DNA of 64,000 bases from Flavivirga abyssicola (GTDB taxonomy: Bacteria; Bacteroidota; Bacteroidia; Flavobacteriales; Flavobacteriaceae). Both the position numbers and the translations under genes were made by a program. The notes beneath the pieces are model-generated. The model had not been told where the DNA came from. It saw only the letters and a list, made by a program, of their open reading frames with translations, and searched no databases. Positions 34,392 to 42,229 of the stretch are shown piece after piece. The stretch covers positions 1,599,001-1,663,000 of the forward strand of contig NZ_CP141266.1 in the NCBI RefSeq assembly GCF_030540775.2, given 5' to 3'. Within the stretch, counting starts at the first letter, position 1. Each line of letters opens with the position of its first letter.

Positions 34392-34411
34392 ATTCCTGCT
34401 TCCGCAGGAAT
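34392..34411. repeat. Palindrome ATTCCTGC/GCAGGAAT before the GIY-YIG gene
   Basis: Perfect 8-bp stem with loop TTCC. Its last base is the final base of the nucleotidyltransferase stop codon on the minus strand, and it lies 16 bp upstream of the GIY-YIG start. Confidence 0.8.
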
Positions 34412-35430
34412 TATTCCAAAACAGAATAATCACCAATACTAATAGACGTATAATTACCATCATATTTAACATGATTACCAATCATGGCATCATCTAAATT
34501 AGCATTTTTAATTGTGGTATTTGTCTGAATTAAACTATTCTTAACACTTGAATTTTCAATAACACTATTATTCCCTATAGATACATGAGGACCAACTGTA
34601 CTATCTTTAAGAATAACATTTTCACCAATAAAACAAGGTTCTATGATAGTTGAATTATCCAATTTTGCTGATGCTGATACTAATTGTTCATCGCCATCTG
34701 CTTTTAAAAAGCTTAACATTCTTTGATTCGTCTCAATGGTTATCGCTTTATTACCACAGTCCATCCATTCATCAACGGTTCCTGTTTTAAATACTTTTCC
34801 TTCGGCCATCATTCGTTTAATACCATCATTAATTTGGTATTCCCCACCATTCATAACATTTTCATCCAGGATTTCTTGTAGTTTTCCTTTTAAAACGGCC
34901 ACATCTTTAAAATAATAAATTCCAATAACTGCTTGGTCGCTCACAAAGGTTTCTGGTTTTTCAACCAACTCAACAATCTCGTTATTTTCGTTTAATTTAA
35001 CAACACCGTAAGCTTCGGGATTCTCTACTTGTTTTGTCCAAATAACACTATCTGCCGTTGCGTCTAAATCAAATTCAGCTCTAATGAGTGTATCTGCATA
35101 TGCAATAACAGCAGGACCAGAGAGTGATGGTTTTGCACACATAATGGCGTGACCAGTTCCTAAGGGTTGATCTTGACGATAAATAGAAGCTTTAGCTCCT
35201 AAACCTTTTGCTAAATCTTCTAAGCTCGACACGACATCATCGCCAAACCACGCCGGATCACCTAAAACAAAGGCTATTTCTTCTATTGGTTGTTTTAAAA
35301 CTTTAGCTATATCTTTTACCAACCTATGAACAATAGGTTGTCCTGCTACTGGAATTAATGGTTTTGGAACTGTTAAACTGTGTGGGCGTAGACGAGATCC
35401 TCGTCCTGCCATTGGTACTATTATTTTCAT
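34411..35430 (-). CDS. Sugar-phosphate nucleotidyltransferase with hexapeptide C-terminus
   Basis: 339 residues. The N-terminal domain is a sugar-1-phosphate nucleotidyltransferase: MAGRGSRLRPHSLTVPKPLIPVAG (7-30) is the signature with the nucleotide-binding loop, and GTGHAIMCAK and DADTI-like regions follow. The C-terminus (about 255-339) has left-handed beta-helix repeats ([LIV]GxN-type, for example IGNNSVIENSSVKNS). It makes an activated sugar (NDP-sugar) for cell-envelope polymers. Base and sugar cannot be stated. Its neighbours (dUTPase, flippase) put it in an envelope operon. Confidence 0.9.
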   Translation of the reverse strand: MKIIVPMAGRGSRLRPHSLTVPKPLIPVAGQPIVHRLVKDIAKVLKQPIEEIAFVLGDPAWFGDDVVSSLEDLAKGLGAKASIYRQDQPLGTGHAIMCAKPSLSGPAVIAYADTLIRAEFDLDATADSVIWTKQVENPEAYGVVKLNENNEIVELVEKPETFVSDQAVIGIYYFKDVAVLKGKLQEILDENVMNGGEYQINDGIKRMMAEGKVFKTGTVDEWMDCGNKAITIETNQRMLSFLKADGDEQLVSASAKLDNSTIIEPCFIGENVILKDSTVGPHVSIGNNSVIENSSVKNSLIQTNTTIKNANLDDAMIGNHVKYDGNYTSISIGDYSVLE

Positions 35431-35443
35431 TTAAACCTTTTTT

Positions 35444-35463
35444 TATTCCCTCGTAAGAGGGAA
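35444..35463. repeat. Palindrome ATTCCCTC/GAGGGAAT before the nucleotidyltransferase gene
   Basis: Perfect 8-bp stem with loop GTAA, 14 bp before the start of the nucleotidyltransferase gene. It is a diverged member of the same family as the palindrome at 34392. A further hairpin-like sequence (CTTTAGCTTAT/ATAAGCGAAAG) lies at about 35510-35535 in the same gap. Confidence 0.7.
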
Positions 35464-35624
35464 TCTTTTTAATTAAATTTCTATTTCAAAACTAGGTTTC
35501 GACTTTAGCTTATTTTGAGCATAAGCGAAAGACTCAACCTGACCATGTAACTTATTTTTTCTTTTTTAAGGATTTTGCTCCTTGAGCTAGAAATAAACGA
35601 ATGCTATATTTCATAAATCGTTAA

Positions 35625-36059
35625 TCACTTAACTCCCGTACTTCCAAATCCACCTTCTCCTCTCGATGTTTCAGATAATTCTTCTACATCTATCCATTCG
35701 GCCCGTTCATGTTTTGCTATCACTAATTGTGCTACACGCTCCCCATTTTCAATAGTAAAATCCTCATTTGAAAGGTTTACTAAAATCACACCTATTTCAC
35801 CTCTATAATCGGCATCTACCGTTCCTGGAGCATTTAAAACGGTAATTCCTTTTTTTGCTGCTAAACCACTACGTGGGCGTACTTGGGCTTCAAACCCTAT
35901 AGGAAGTTCAATAAACAAACCCGTTTTAACGATTGTGCGCTCCAAAGGCTTTAACGTAATGGATTCTAAAATATTTGCTCTTAAATCCATACCTGCTGAT
36001 GCTATGGTCTCATAATTTGGTAAAGCATGATTGGATTTATTTATTATCTTAATTTGCAT
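35625..36059 (-). CDS. dut: dUTP diphosphatase
   Basis: 144 residues, the trimeric dUTPase fold. Five motifs are present: [49 protein letters not shown] and [10 protein letters not shown] at the C-terminus. The enzyme hydrolyses dUTP to dUMP and pyrophosphate, keeping uracil out of DNA. It is next to the flippase gene, 1 bp apart. Confidence 0.97.
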   Translation of the reverse strand: MQIKIINKSNHALPNYETIASAGMDLRANILESITLKPLERTIVKTGLFIELPIGFEAQVRPRSGLAAKKGITVLNAPGTVDADYRGEIGVILVNLSNEDFTIENGERVAQLVIAKHERAEWIDVEELSETSRGEGGFGSTGVK

Positions 36060-36060
36060 G

Positions 36061-37521
36061 TTATCGTTTTAATAATTGTTTTATTTGATTTCTTTCGGAA
36101 ATATAAACAATGCCCAAAAATACAATTAACATTGATATTCCCATTATATAATTAGATCTAAATTGATAGAATGACAGCCCTGATAAACCAATAGAAAGAA
36201 TTAAATAAAGTCCAATTTTTTTGAGATTATAAGGAATAGGATAATACTTTCTTCCAAAATAATAAGATAACAACATCATTATTGAATAAGCTATTAATGT
36301 GGCAATTGCCGAACCTTTGTAGCTAATAATTGGAATTAACCAAAAGTTTAGGAATAAGGTTAAAAGCGCTCCAAAGATTGATATATAAGCTCCAAATTTA
36401 GTTTTATCTGTTATTTTATACCAAACGGAAAGATTATGATAAATCCCTAAGCAAAAATTAGCTAATAAAATAACTGGAACAATCCACATGGCTTTCCAAT
36501 AAGCTTCATTTCCAATGAAAATTACTTTTAATAAGTCTGCAAAAACAACAACCGTAAGCAAAATAGCCGAGCCAAAAATGACAAAATATTCTAGAATTCT
36601 TGCATAGTTTTTTTGAGGATTTTCTGTTTTTGCGTGACTAAAAAAGAATGGTTCTATTCCTAAGCGATATGCTGTAGCAAATAAAGTCATGAACAGTGCC
36701 AATTTATAGCACGCGGAATACATTCCTATTTCGGTTTTGGCAACATCTTCTGGTAATAAGCTGTTTAATAAAATTCTATCAAAAGTTTCATTTATAGAAA
36801 AAGCAACGCCTGCAATAAGAATTGGAAACGCGTAACGCATCATCTTTTTCCAAAGGACTTTACTAAATGTGAATTTTATTTTAAAATAAAAAGGAAACAT
36901 GATGAGCAGTGTTACTGCACTCGCAACTAGATTTGCAATAAATATATAATTAACCTCAAAATTAGGCTTATAAATGGCTGCAAAAACAGATGATTCTGAA
37001 GCTAAATCTTTTAACCATAAGAGTAAAAACAGGTTTAACCCAAGGTTAATCGCTACATTTAATATTTTAATAATAGCATATTTTAGAGGTTTCAGGTTAA
37101 CTCTCAACCATGCAAAAGGAATAATTACCAAGGCGTCTAGAAGCAAAATCCAAATAACTAGATGAATATATTCTTCTTTAATATCAATAAAACTCGCAAT
37201 TTGATTTTTAAACATCAAAGCAAGAACAAAAAAGCCAAAAGAGGTTATAATTAAAGATATAGAAGACGTACCTACAACCTTAGATTTCTCTTTTTCTTTA
37301 TTATAAAACCTAAAAAAAGCGGTTTCCATGCCATAAGCTAAAATGACATTAAATAAAACAAAATAAGAATATATTAAAGAAACATCTCCATAATCTGCAA
37401 CCGATTCTAAAACACTTTCGTCGGTATGTAATCTTACTAATAAAAAACTCAACATTCTAGGGAGCACTGTTGCTAAACCGTAAATAAATGTTTGTTTAAA
37501 TAATGATTTAAGTGCGCTCAA
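36061..37521 (-). CDS. Oligosaccharide flippase (Wzx/MurJ-like superfamily)
   Basis: 486 residues with about 12-14 hydrophobic helices and no signal peptide, typical of polysaccharide transport proteins of the MOP superfamily. A conserved charged pair region near residues 82-98 ([12 protein letters not shown]) is seen. It is expected to move a lipid-linked sugar precursor across the inner membrane. Adjacent to the dUTPase and a sugar-nucleotide enzyme, so envelope polysaccharide export is likely. Confidence 0.88.
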   Translation of the reverse strand: MSALKSLFKQTFIYGLATVLPRMLSFLLVRLHTDESVLESVADYGDVSLIYSYFVLFNVILAYGMETAFFRFYNKEKEKSKVVGTSSISLIITSFGFFVLALMFKNQIASFIDIKEEYIHLVIWILLLDALVIIPFAWLRVNLKPLKYAIIKILNVAINLGLNLFLLLWLKDLASESSVFAAIYKPNFEVNYIFIANLVASAVTLLIMFPFYFKIKFTFSKVLWKKMMRYAFPILIAGVAFSINETFDRILLNSLLPEDVAKTEIGMYSACYKLALFMTLFATAYRLGIEPFFFSHAKTENPQKNYARILEYFVIFGSAILLTVVVFADLLKVIFIGNEAYWKAMWIVPVILLANFCLGIYHNLSVWYKITDKTKFGAYISIFGALLTLFLNFWLIPIISYKGSAIATLIAYSIMMLLSYYFGRKYYPIPYNLKKIGLYLILSIGLSGLSFYQFRSNYIMGISMLIVFLGIVYISERNQIKQLLKR

Positions 37522-37580
37522 CGATTCGTTTTTTATTCCGCTAAAAATACGTTTTTAGCAAATGCAAACCAAAAGATAAG

Positions 37581-38087
37581 TTATTGGCTGTTTTGAGGTG
37601 CACTGGGATAGTTTAATGACTCTTGTTCAATAATATTAGAAATCTTGTAGTATTTAATTTTATGACCTTCATTATAGCTAACCACACATTCATCTTCTTT
37701 TAGTTCAAAAGGTATTTTTTTAGGGATTTCAGGGACTAAATTACCATATTCGGCAATTGGATCACTGCTCATTATAATATCTTTATTTTGATTTGCCGAT
37801 AATGCATAACGTCCAATATAAAGCATCTTATCCTTTTCTAACTTCACTGCTTTTCCTCTAAAATAAATACTGTCTAATACTATGTTTTTAGAATTTGATA
37901 ATAAAGGAATAAAAACATTAATACCAGAACCGCCTCCTTTTACACCTGCTACCCAACTTTGATGATAAACCTGCCCTATTTCTAATGGTACTGAATCTTG
38001 AAGTTTAAATGTACTAGCACACTGTGAAAAACTCATCATCACTAGAGATATTAAACATAAAAATAATATTCGTTTTAATAATTTCAT
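37581..38087 (-). CDS. Hypothetical lipoprotein
   Basis: 168 residues with a lipoprotein signal (lipobox FSQC, Cys 23) and a beta-rich body of about 140 residues; a glycine-rich stretch (VAGVKGGGSGINVFIPLL) near residues 48-65 is notable. I recognise no domain. It stands behind a 448-bp gap filled with palindromic repeats and before the flippase gene, 59 bp away. Confidence 0.75.
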   Translation of the reverse strand: MKLLKRILFLCLISLVMMSFSQCASTFKLQDSVPLEIGQVYHQSWVAGVKGGGSGINVFIPLLSNSKNIVLDSIYFRGKAVKLEKDKMLYIGRYALSANQNKDIIMSSDPIAEYGNLVPEIPKKIPFELKEDECVVSYNEGHKIKYYKISNIIEQESLNYPSAPQNSQ

Positions 38088-38167
38088 AGTATTTAATTGG
38101 TCTTACAAAGATACTATTTGCAAAATAGATGCCATAATTTCTTAAATAAAGGCCTAATACCAAATAA

Positions 38168-38234
38168 AGAATTTCTTGTAACGAACTATCCTCGAGGCAA
38201 AGCTATAAAGGGGTATTTCGTTACAAGAAATTCT
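38168..38234. repeat. 18-bp perfect inverted repeat
   Basis: Arms AGAATTTCTTGTAACGAA and its reverse complement, 31-bp loop; the pairing extends imperfectly beyond both ends (CAAATAA / TTATTTAG). It may serve as a terminator for the sigma gene or be a small mobile palindrome. Confidence 0.8.
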
Positions 38235-38325
38235 GTTATTTAGATTCCCACTCCTGTCTGCCATACCTTTGGCTTGGTAGACCAACAACTATAGTGTCCC
38301 CACATCTTTAAACAAGATTCATTAT

Positions 38326-38357
38326 TTACTTTTCTTTGCCCGTCCAAAGAAAAGTAA
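38326..38357. repeat. 13-bp perfect hairpin with 6-nt loop
   Basis: Arms TTACTTTTCTTTG and CAAAGAAAAGTAA with loop CCCGTC. I have the impression that this sequence is a widely dispersed intergenic element in flavobacteria, which needs a search to confirm. Confidence 0.8.
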
Positions 38358-38535
38358 CAAAAGAAAAGACGCCCCTTCGATAGGAATTTCTTCTTTTGCT
38401 TAGGCTCAAGAAGAACCAAGCACAAAACTTCGATGTCGCGCCAATGCGCCATCCAATACCATGCTCCTGGGTTTCGAAGCTTTTGTACTTTATTCTTACG
38501 AAGGGCCTGGGCTTGCCTAATGGTTATTTCTTATT

Positions 38536-38982
38536 TTAAATTGTTTTCTCTAAATAAGTTTTTAGTGACTTATAAGCTTTTGTTTTTAGTGATTTTACTG
38601 TCTCTAATTTAATCCCTAATCTTTCTGCTATGGTTACATTAGATGATCCTTTTAAAGCTAATTCTATGATTTGTTTTTTACGCGGACTTAAAATAGAAAT
38701 AGCCTTATGAAGTATACTGGCACTTTCTTGTACAATCATATTTTCATTAATAAAAACATGATCTTCCTTTTGTTCTTTATTATGAAATTGATAGGCTTTT
38801 TTAACCTTTTCGTGCTTTATTTTATTGAGACATTTGTTTTTTACAGTAGTATATAGATACGATTTTAAAGCCATCTCATTTGGAAAAACTAATTTGGATT
38901 CCCATAATTGTAAAAACACATTTTGAACGACATCTTCACACTCTTGAATATCTAACAAGAATGTACTGGCAAATACAACCAA
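38536..38982 (-). CDS. ECF sigma factor with a missing or non-standard start codon
   Basis: The 148-residue frame from the TTG at 38982 begins MVVFASTFLLDIQECEDVVQNVF, inside sigma region 2, and region 4 is intact (LSPRKKQIIELALKGSSNVTIAERLGIKLETVKSLKTKAYKSL). Reading further upstream in the same frame gives a normal start of region 2 (DSRKNIRFIFNNHYKSL), but no ATG, GTG or TTG occurs before the in-frame TAA. The natural start would be an ATA (39031-39033), 17 codons upstream. The gene is therefore either initiated at ATA, truncated, or inactivated by a start mutation. No anti-sigma gene is adjacent. Confidence 0.75.
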   Translation of the reverse strand: MVVFASTFLLDIQECEDVVQNVFLQLWESKLVFPNEMALKSYLYTTVKNKCLNKIKHEKVKKAYQFHNKEQKEDHVFINENMIVQESASILHKAISILSPRKKQIIELALKGSSNVTIAERLGIKLETVKSLKTKAYKSLKTYLEKTI

Positions 38983-39081
38983 CGATTTATAGTGATTATT
39001 AAAAATAAATCTAATATTTTTTCTAGAGTCTATGGTAAACCTTTTTTAGTTTAACCCGAATTATGCATTAGAGTGCTAATA

Positions 39082-39205
39082 CAAATCGATTATAAAATTA
39101 GGCCAATAATGAGTTTATTTTTATGACTGATATTAACGAAAACCAAGTGTTTAGCTTGACTGGGTATAATTCAAATTATTTTAGCCTAATTTTATAATCG
39201 ATTTG
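39082..39205. repeat. 22-bp perfect inverted repeat with 80-bp spacer
   Basis: Arms 39082-39103 (CAAATCGATTATAAAATTAGGC) and 39184-39205 are perfect reverse complements. The spacer is AT-rich without a gene. The element lies between the sigma gene and the calcium-repeat lipoprotein gene. The size and symmetry suggest a miniature inverted-repeat element or a long terminator. Confidence 0.85.
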
Positions 39206-39217
39206 GGGTACTATTTT

Positions 39218-40771
39218 TTACTCTGGTTTTATTTCTGTTGTACCTTCAATTTCTGGGTCTGTTGTAGAAAAATCAATATCAAAAACTTTCCAATTAATAA
39301 TTATAAGGCTTTGATTTTCATCATAAGTACCAGAGCCTTCAATTTCATAGGCTATACCATCACATGGTGTGTATGTTTGACGTTCTAATGCTACTGTACC
39401 TGTTCCATCATCAGAAACATCAGGTGTAAAAGTTATTCTTGAGTTAGGTAAATCGCTTGCACAACTTAAGACAGGCACCCAATCTCCTGTTAGGTCTAAG
39501 GTTCCGCATCCCGAAGTTCCTACTGCAGTGCTTGTAGTGGCTAAATCATCTTCAGATACTAGGTTTCCTTCCCATAATAACGTATCTGCATTATTAGTAC
39601 ATGAGCCATCTGCTGTATATGGATCTGTTCCATCAAAGTCCTCATCATCATTAATAATCCCATCACTATCGCAATCTGCTGCTAACCAAATAGCATTGGT
39701 ATTATCGTACCCTGTGTAACCAGATGATTGAGCGGGGTCACAAGGATCATTTTCATCTGTACCATTAAGTATTTCGTCATCATCACTAACGCCATCTCCA
39801 TCTGTATCTATTGGCCCAGCAGAAAACTCATAGGGATCTGTTCCGTTTTCAAACTCATCAAAGTTTAATTGACCGTCCCCATCACAATCTGCATCTCCCC
39901 ATACAAAGTTATCAGGATCATAACCTGTATAACCCACAGGTTGTTGCGGATCGCAAGGGTCTTCTTCGTCACTACCATTATCACGCTCATCACCATTTGT
40001 TATTCCATCGCCATCATTATCACCGTCACTTTCATTTGAGACTATTGCAGAACCGGTATCCCATTCTGTACCATTTAAATACAAGGTATAATCAAATGTA
40101 AATAGCTTAGCATCAACGTCATATTCACCTTCTCCTTCTACTTCAAACCCATTATCGGTATCTGAACAACCATAAGCTTGTCTTTTTATATTTAAAGTTC
40201 CTATGGTAGGATCATCTACCGAAGGTGATAATAAAACAGTAATGGATGTTTCTGTATCACAGTCTAGAAAAGTAAACAACGGATCTGTCCCTGTATATAC
40301 TACCGCACAAGTGTTTCCTGTTTGAGCTTCTCCTTCAACAAAAGAAACATCTGAAAACGATGATGTGAAAATTAAATCTGTTCCTACAAACGGTGTAATT
40401 TCCGGACAGGTTAAAATTATGACTTCTATATTGGCAACTTTTTGGGTATTTTCTTTGCTAACAACAACTTCTGCATTTATAGTTGAATTACCTGCCGTAA
40501 AAGGAGCAGCATCTGCAATTATTAAATTCCCGTTTTCGTCTATTTTAAGAGTTCCAGAGGGCGTTTGATTAAGAATTGAAAAGTTAACAGAGCCTGCATT
40601 AGAGGTTCCAAAAACGGTACCTATGGTATCATTTACAATAACGGATGAAAAAGCTTCAAGAGTTAAATCGGACGTACTTACGATGGTTGGATCTGCATCA
40701 TCATCAACGCATGAGGTTATAATAACTGCAAAAAGTAGTGAACTGAATATGTATATTAATAATTTTTTCAT
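39218..40771 (-). CDS. Surface lipoprotein with thrombospondin type 3-like calcium repeats
   Basis: 517 residues with a lipoprotein signal (lipobox IITSC, Cys 21) followed by an acidic stretch, a mark of surface sorting. The centre (about 250-400) contains Asp-rich loops of the DxDGDGxxDxDE type (for example DNDGDGITNGDE, DTDGDGVSDDDE), which bind calcium in thrombospondin type 3 repeats. The flanking parts are beta-rich with paired cysteines. As third gene after susC and susD on the same strand it is probably an accessory substrate-binding protein of that uptake system. Confidence 0.88.
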   Translation of the reverse strand: MKKLLIYIFSSLLFAVIITSCVDDDADPTIVSTSDLTLEAFSSVIVNDTIGTVFGTSNAGSVNFSILNQTPSGTLKIDENGNLIIADAAPFTAGNSTINAEVVVSKENTQKVANIEVIILTCPEITPFVGTDLIFTSSFSDVSFVEGEAQTGNTCAVVYTGTDPLFTFLDCDTETSITVLLSPSVDDPTIGTLNIKRQAYGCSDTDNGFEVEGEGEYDVDAKLFTFDYTLYLNGTEWDTGSAIVSNESDGDNDGDGITNGDERDNGSDEEDPCDPQQPVGYTGYDPDNFVWGDADCDGDGQLNFDEFENGTDPYEFSAGPIDTDGDGVSDDDEILNGTDENDPCDPAQSSGYTGYDNTNAIWLAADCDSDGIINDDEDFDGTDPYTADGSCTNNADTLLWEGNLVSEDDLATTSTAVGTSGCGTLDLTGDWVPVLSCASDLPNSRITFTPDVSDDGTGTVALERQTYTPCDGIAYEIEGSGTYDENQSLIIINWKVFDIDFSTTDPEIEGTTEIKPE

Positions 40772-40789
40772 TTTTTTTGATTTTTTAGT

Positions 40790-42217
40790 TTATTCTCTGG
40801 TATTTTGGATTATTTCCGGATTTTGATTGATATACAATAATCCTATAGGTTGTGCCCAGTTTACACTATTTGCCTGTATGGTAGATGTTTCAGAATTAAA
40901 GCTGTGGGTTATCGAAATATTATCATCATCAAACCTGTTATATCTCTTAATATCAAATATTCGCTCTACACTCATAGGGAATTCTCTTCTTCTTTCTTCT
41001 TTAATAAATTGAAGTAATAGATCTTGATCTGTTATAGACACAGGATTATATTGTCCGTCTTCAAATCTATTAATACGCAACGTGTTTAAATCATCATTTG
41101 CTTCAGATATATTGCCTAATCTAGCATTACATTCGCTACGAATTAAATAAAGGTCTGGGGTATTAATCCCATCTGTACCCGAGAAAAAAGCACTTTGATT
41201 GGCTACTAAAATAGAGCCATCTAAATCAATAAACTCTCTTTCACGTAAAGAGGCAAACCACTGGCTCCGTAGGTCTTCAGTTTCAAATAAATCAATATAT
41301 TCCTCAGTAAATGCAAGGTCTAATATCAATTCTTTGTGCCAAACAACTTGAACATCTTCAGTAACATTCGGCCAATAACGTTCTGTGGGGATGTCTGGTT
41401 CTTCAAAAACCTCATCATCATTTATATTTCTAATCGTACTTGAAAGCGTTAAAGCACTTTCTACAGCATTTAATGCTTCTGAATAATTGGCTTGATAGAG
41501 GAAGATTTTTGATAATAGGCCATAAGCTCCAGCTTTTGAAGGTCTAAAGCTAAGCTGTAGTGGTTGAGTGTCTGGCAAATTTGGAATACTTGTTTCAATT
41601 TCGTCAATAATAAAATCATAAACCTTCTGTACAGAAACCCGTTCTAAATTTACATTCACTAAAGAAGAGCTATTTCTAAGAGGTACCCCCAAATCTGTTG
41701 CTGCCGATGATGGGTTATAATGAACCCCATAAATATTAACTAGATTGAAATAAGCATAGGCTCTGTGCAGTTTAGCTTCAGCCTCTAAAGCCAAGATTTC
41801 ATTAGGAGTCCCATTACTCACGCTAGATAAGCCCTCTAAAATAAGGTTTGATGTAAAAATTTGTTGATAATAGTCTTCCCAATCTAAATCACTCTGTGCT
41901 GCTCCATAAATTATATCTCTATATTGAAAAAGGTTTAATTGAATTCGGTCTATTCCATTTAATGCCACAATTTCTGGTGTTACCAAAATATGGTCTGCCC
42001 CGTAAATGGTATTGAAATGTTTACTTACAAATCCTCTAGAAAAATTAATTTCACCTCCAGCGCTTTCTGTCTGATCTAACAGTAATCTGTAATCTTCTAT
42101 TTTATTAGGTATTACCTTCCCTTTGGGCTTTATATCTAAAAAGCCATCGCGGGTACATGATGTACAGATGAATACCAATACTAAAGCATATATGCCAAAA
42201 AATTTAATATATTTCAT
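40790..42217 (-). CDS. SusD/RagB family outer-membrane nutrient-binding lipoprotein
   Basis: 475 residues, lipobox ICTSC (Cys 21), a helical SusD fold with TPR-like helices (for example LEAEAKLHRAYAYFNLVNIYGVHY) and a C-terminal region containing RREFPMSVERIFDIKRYN. SusD proteins cap the SusC channel and capture the ligand. It lies 12 bp after susC on the same strand. No glycan-binding residues can be named; given the M16 peptidase nearby, peptides are as likely a substrate as glycans. Confidence 0.95.
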   Translation of the reverse strand: MKYIKFFGIYALVLVFICTSCTRDGFLDIKPKGKVIPNKIEDYRLLLDQTESAGGEINFSRGFVSKHFNTIYGADHILVTPEIVALNGIDRIQLNLFQYRDIIYGAAQSDLDWEDYYQQIFTSNLILEGLSSVSNGTPNEILALEAEAKLHRAYAYFNLVNIYGVHYNPSSAATDLGVPLRNSSSLVNVNLERVSVQKVYDFIIDEIETSIPNLPDTQPLQLSFRPSKAGAYGLLSKIFLYQANYSEALNAVESALTLSSTIRNINDDEVFEEPDIPTERYWPNVTEDVQVVWHKELILDLAFTEEYIDLFETEDLRSQWFASLREREFIDLDGSILVANQSAFFSGTDGINTPDLYLIRSECNARLGNISEANDDLNTLRINRFEDGQYNPVSITDQDLLLQFIKEERRREFPMSVERIFDIKRYNRFDDDNISITHSFNSETSTIQANSVNWAQPIGLLYINQNPEIIQNTRE

Positions 42218-42229
42218 AGTTATAGTCTT

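Larger units (their letters stand above)
38088..38535. other. Gap with two intergenic palindromes
   Basis: No convincing gene. It contains an 18-bp perfect inverted repeat (arms 38168-38185 and 38217-38234, TTTCTTGTAACGAA core) with a 31-bp loop, and a 13-bp perfect hairpin (38326-38338 / 38345-38357, TTACTTTTCTTTG with loop CCCGTC). The rest is non-coding; a 70-codon minus-strand frame has no protein-like features. Confidence 0.75.

Noticed and set aside
38240-38452. Minus-strand frame of 70 codons in the palindrome-rich gap
   Set aside because: Covers the dispersed hairpin at 38326 and shows no signal, domain or coding bias.
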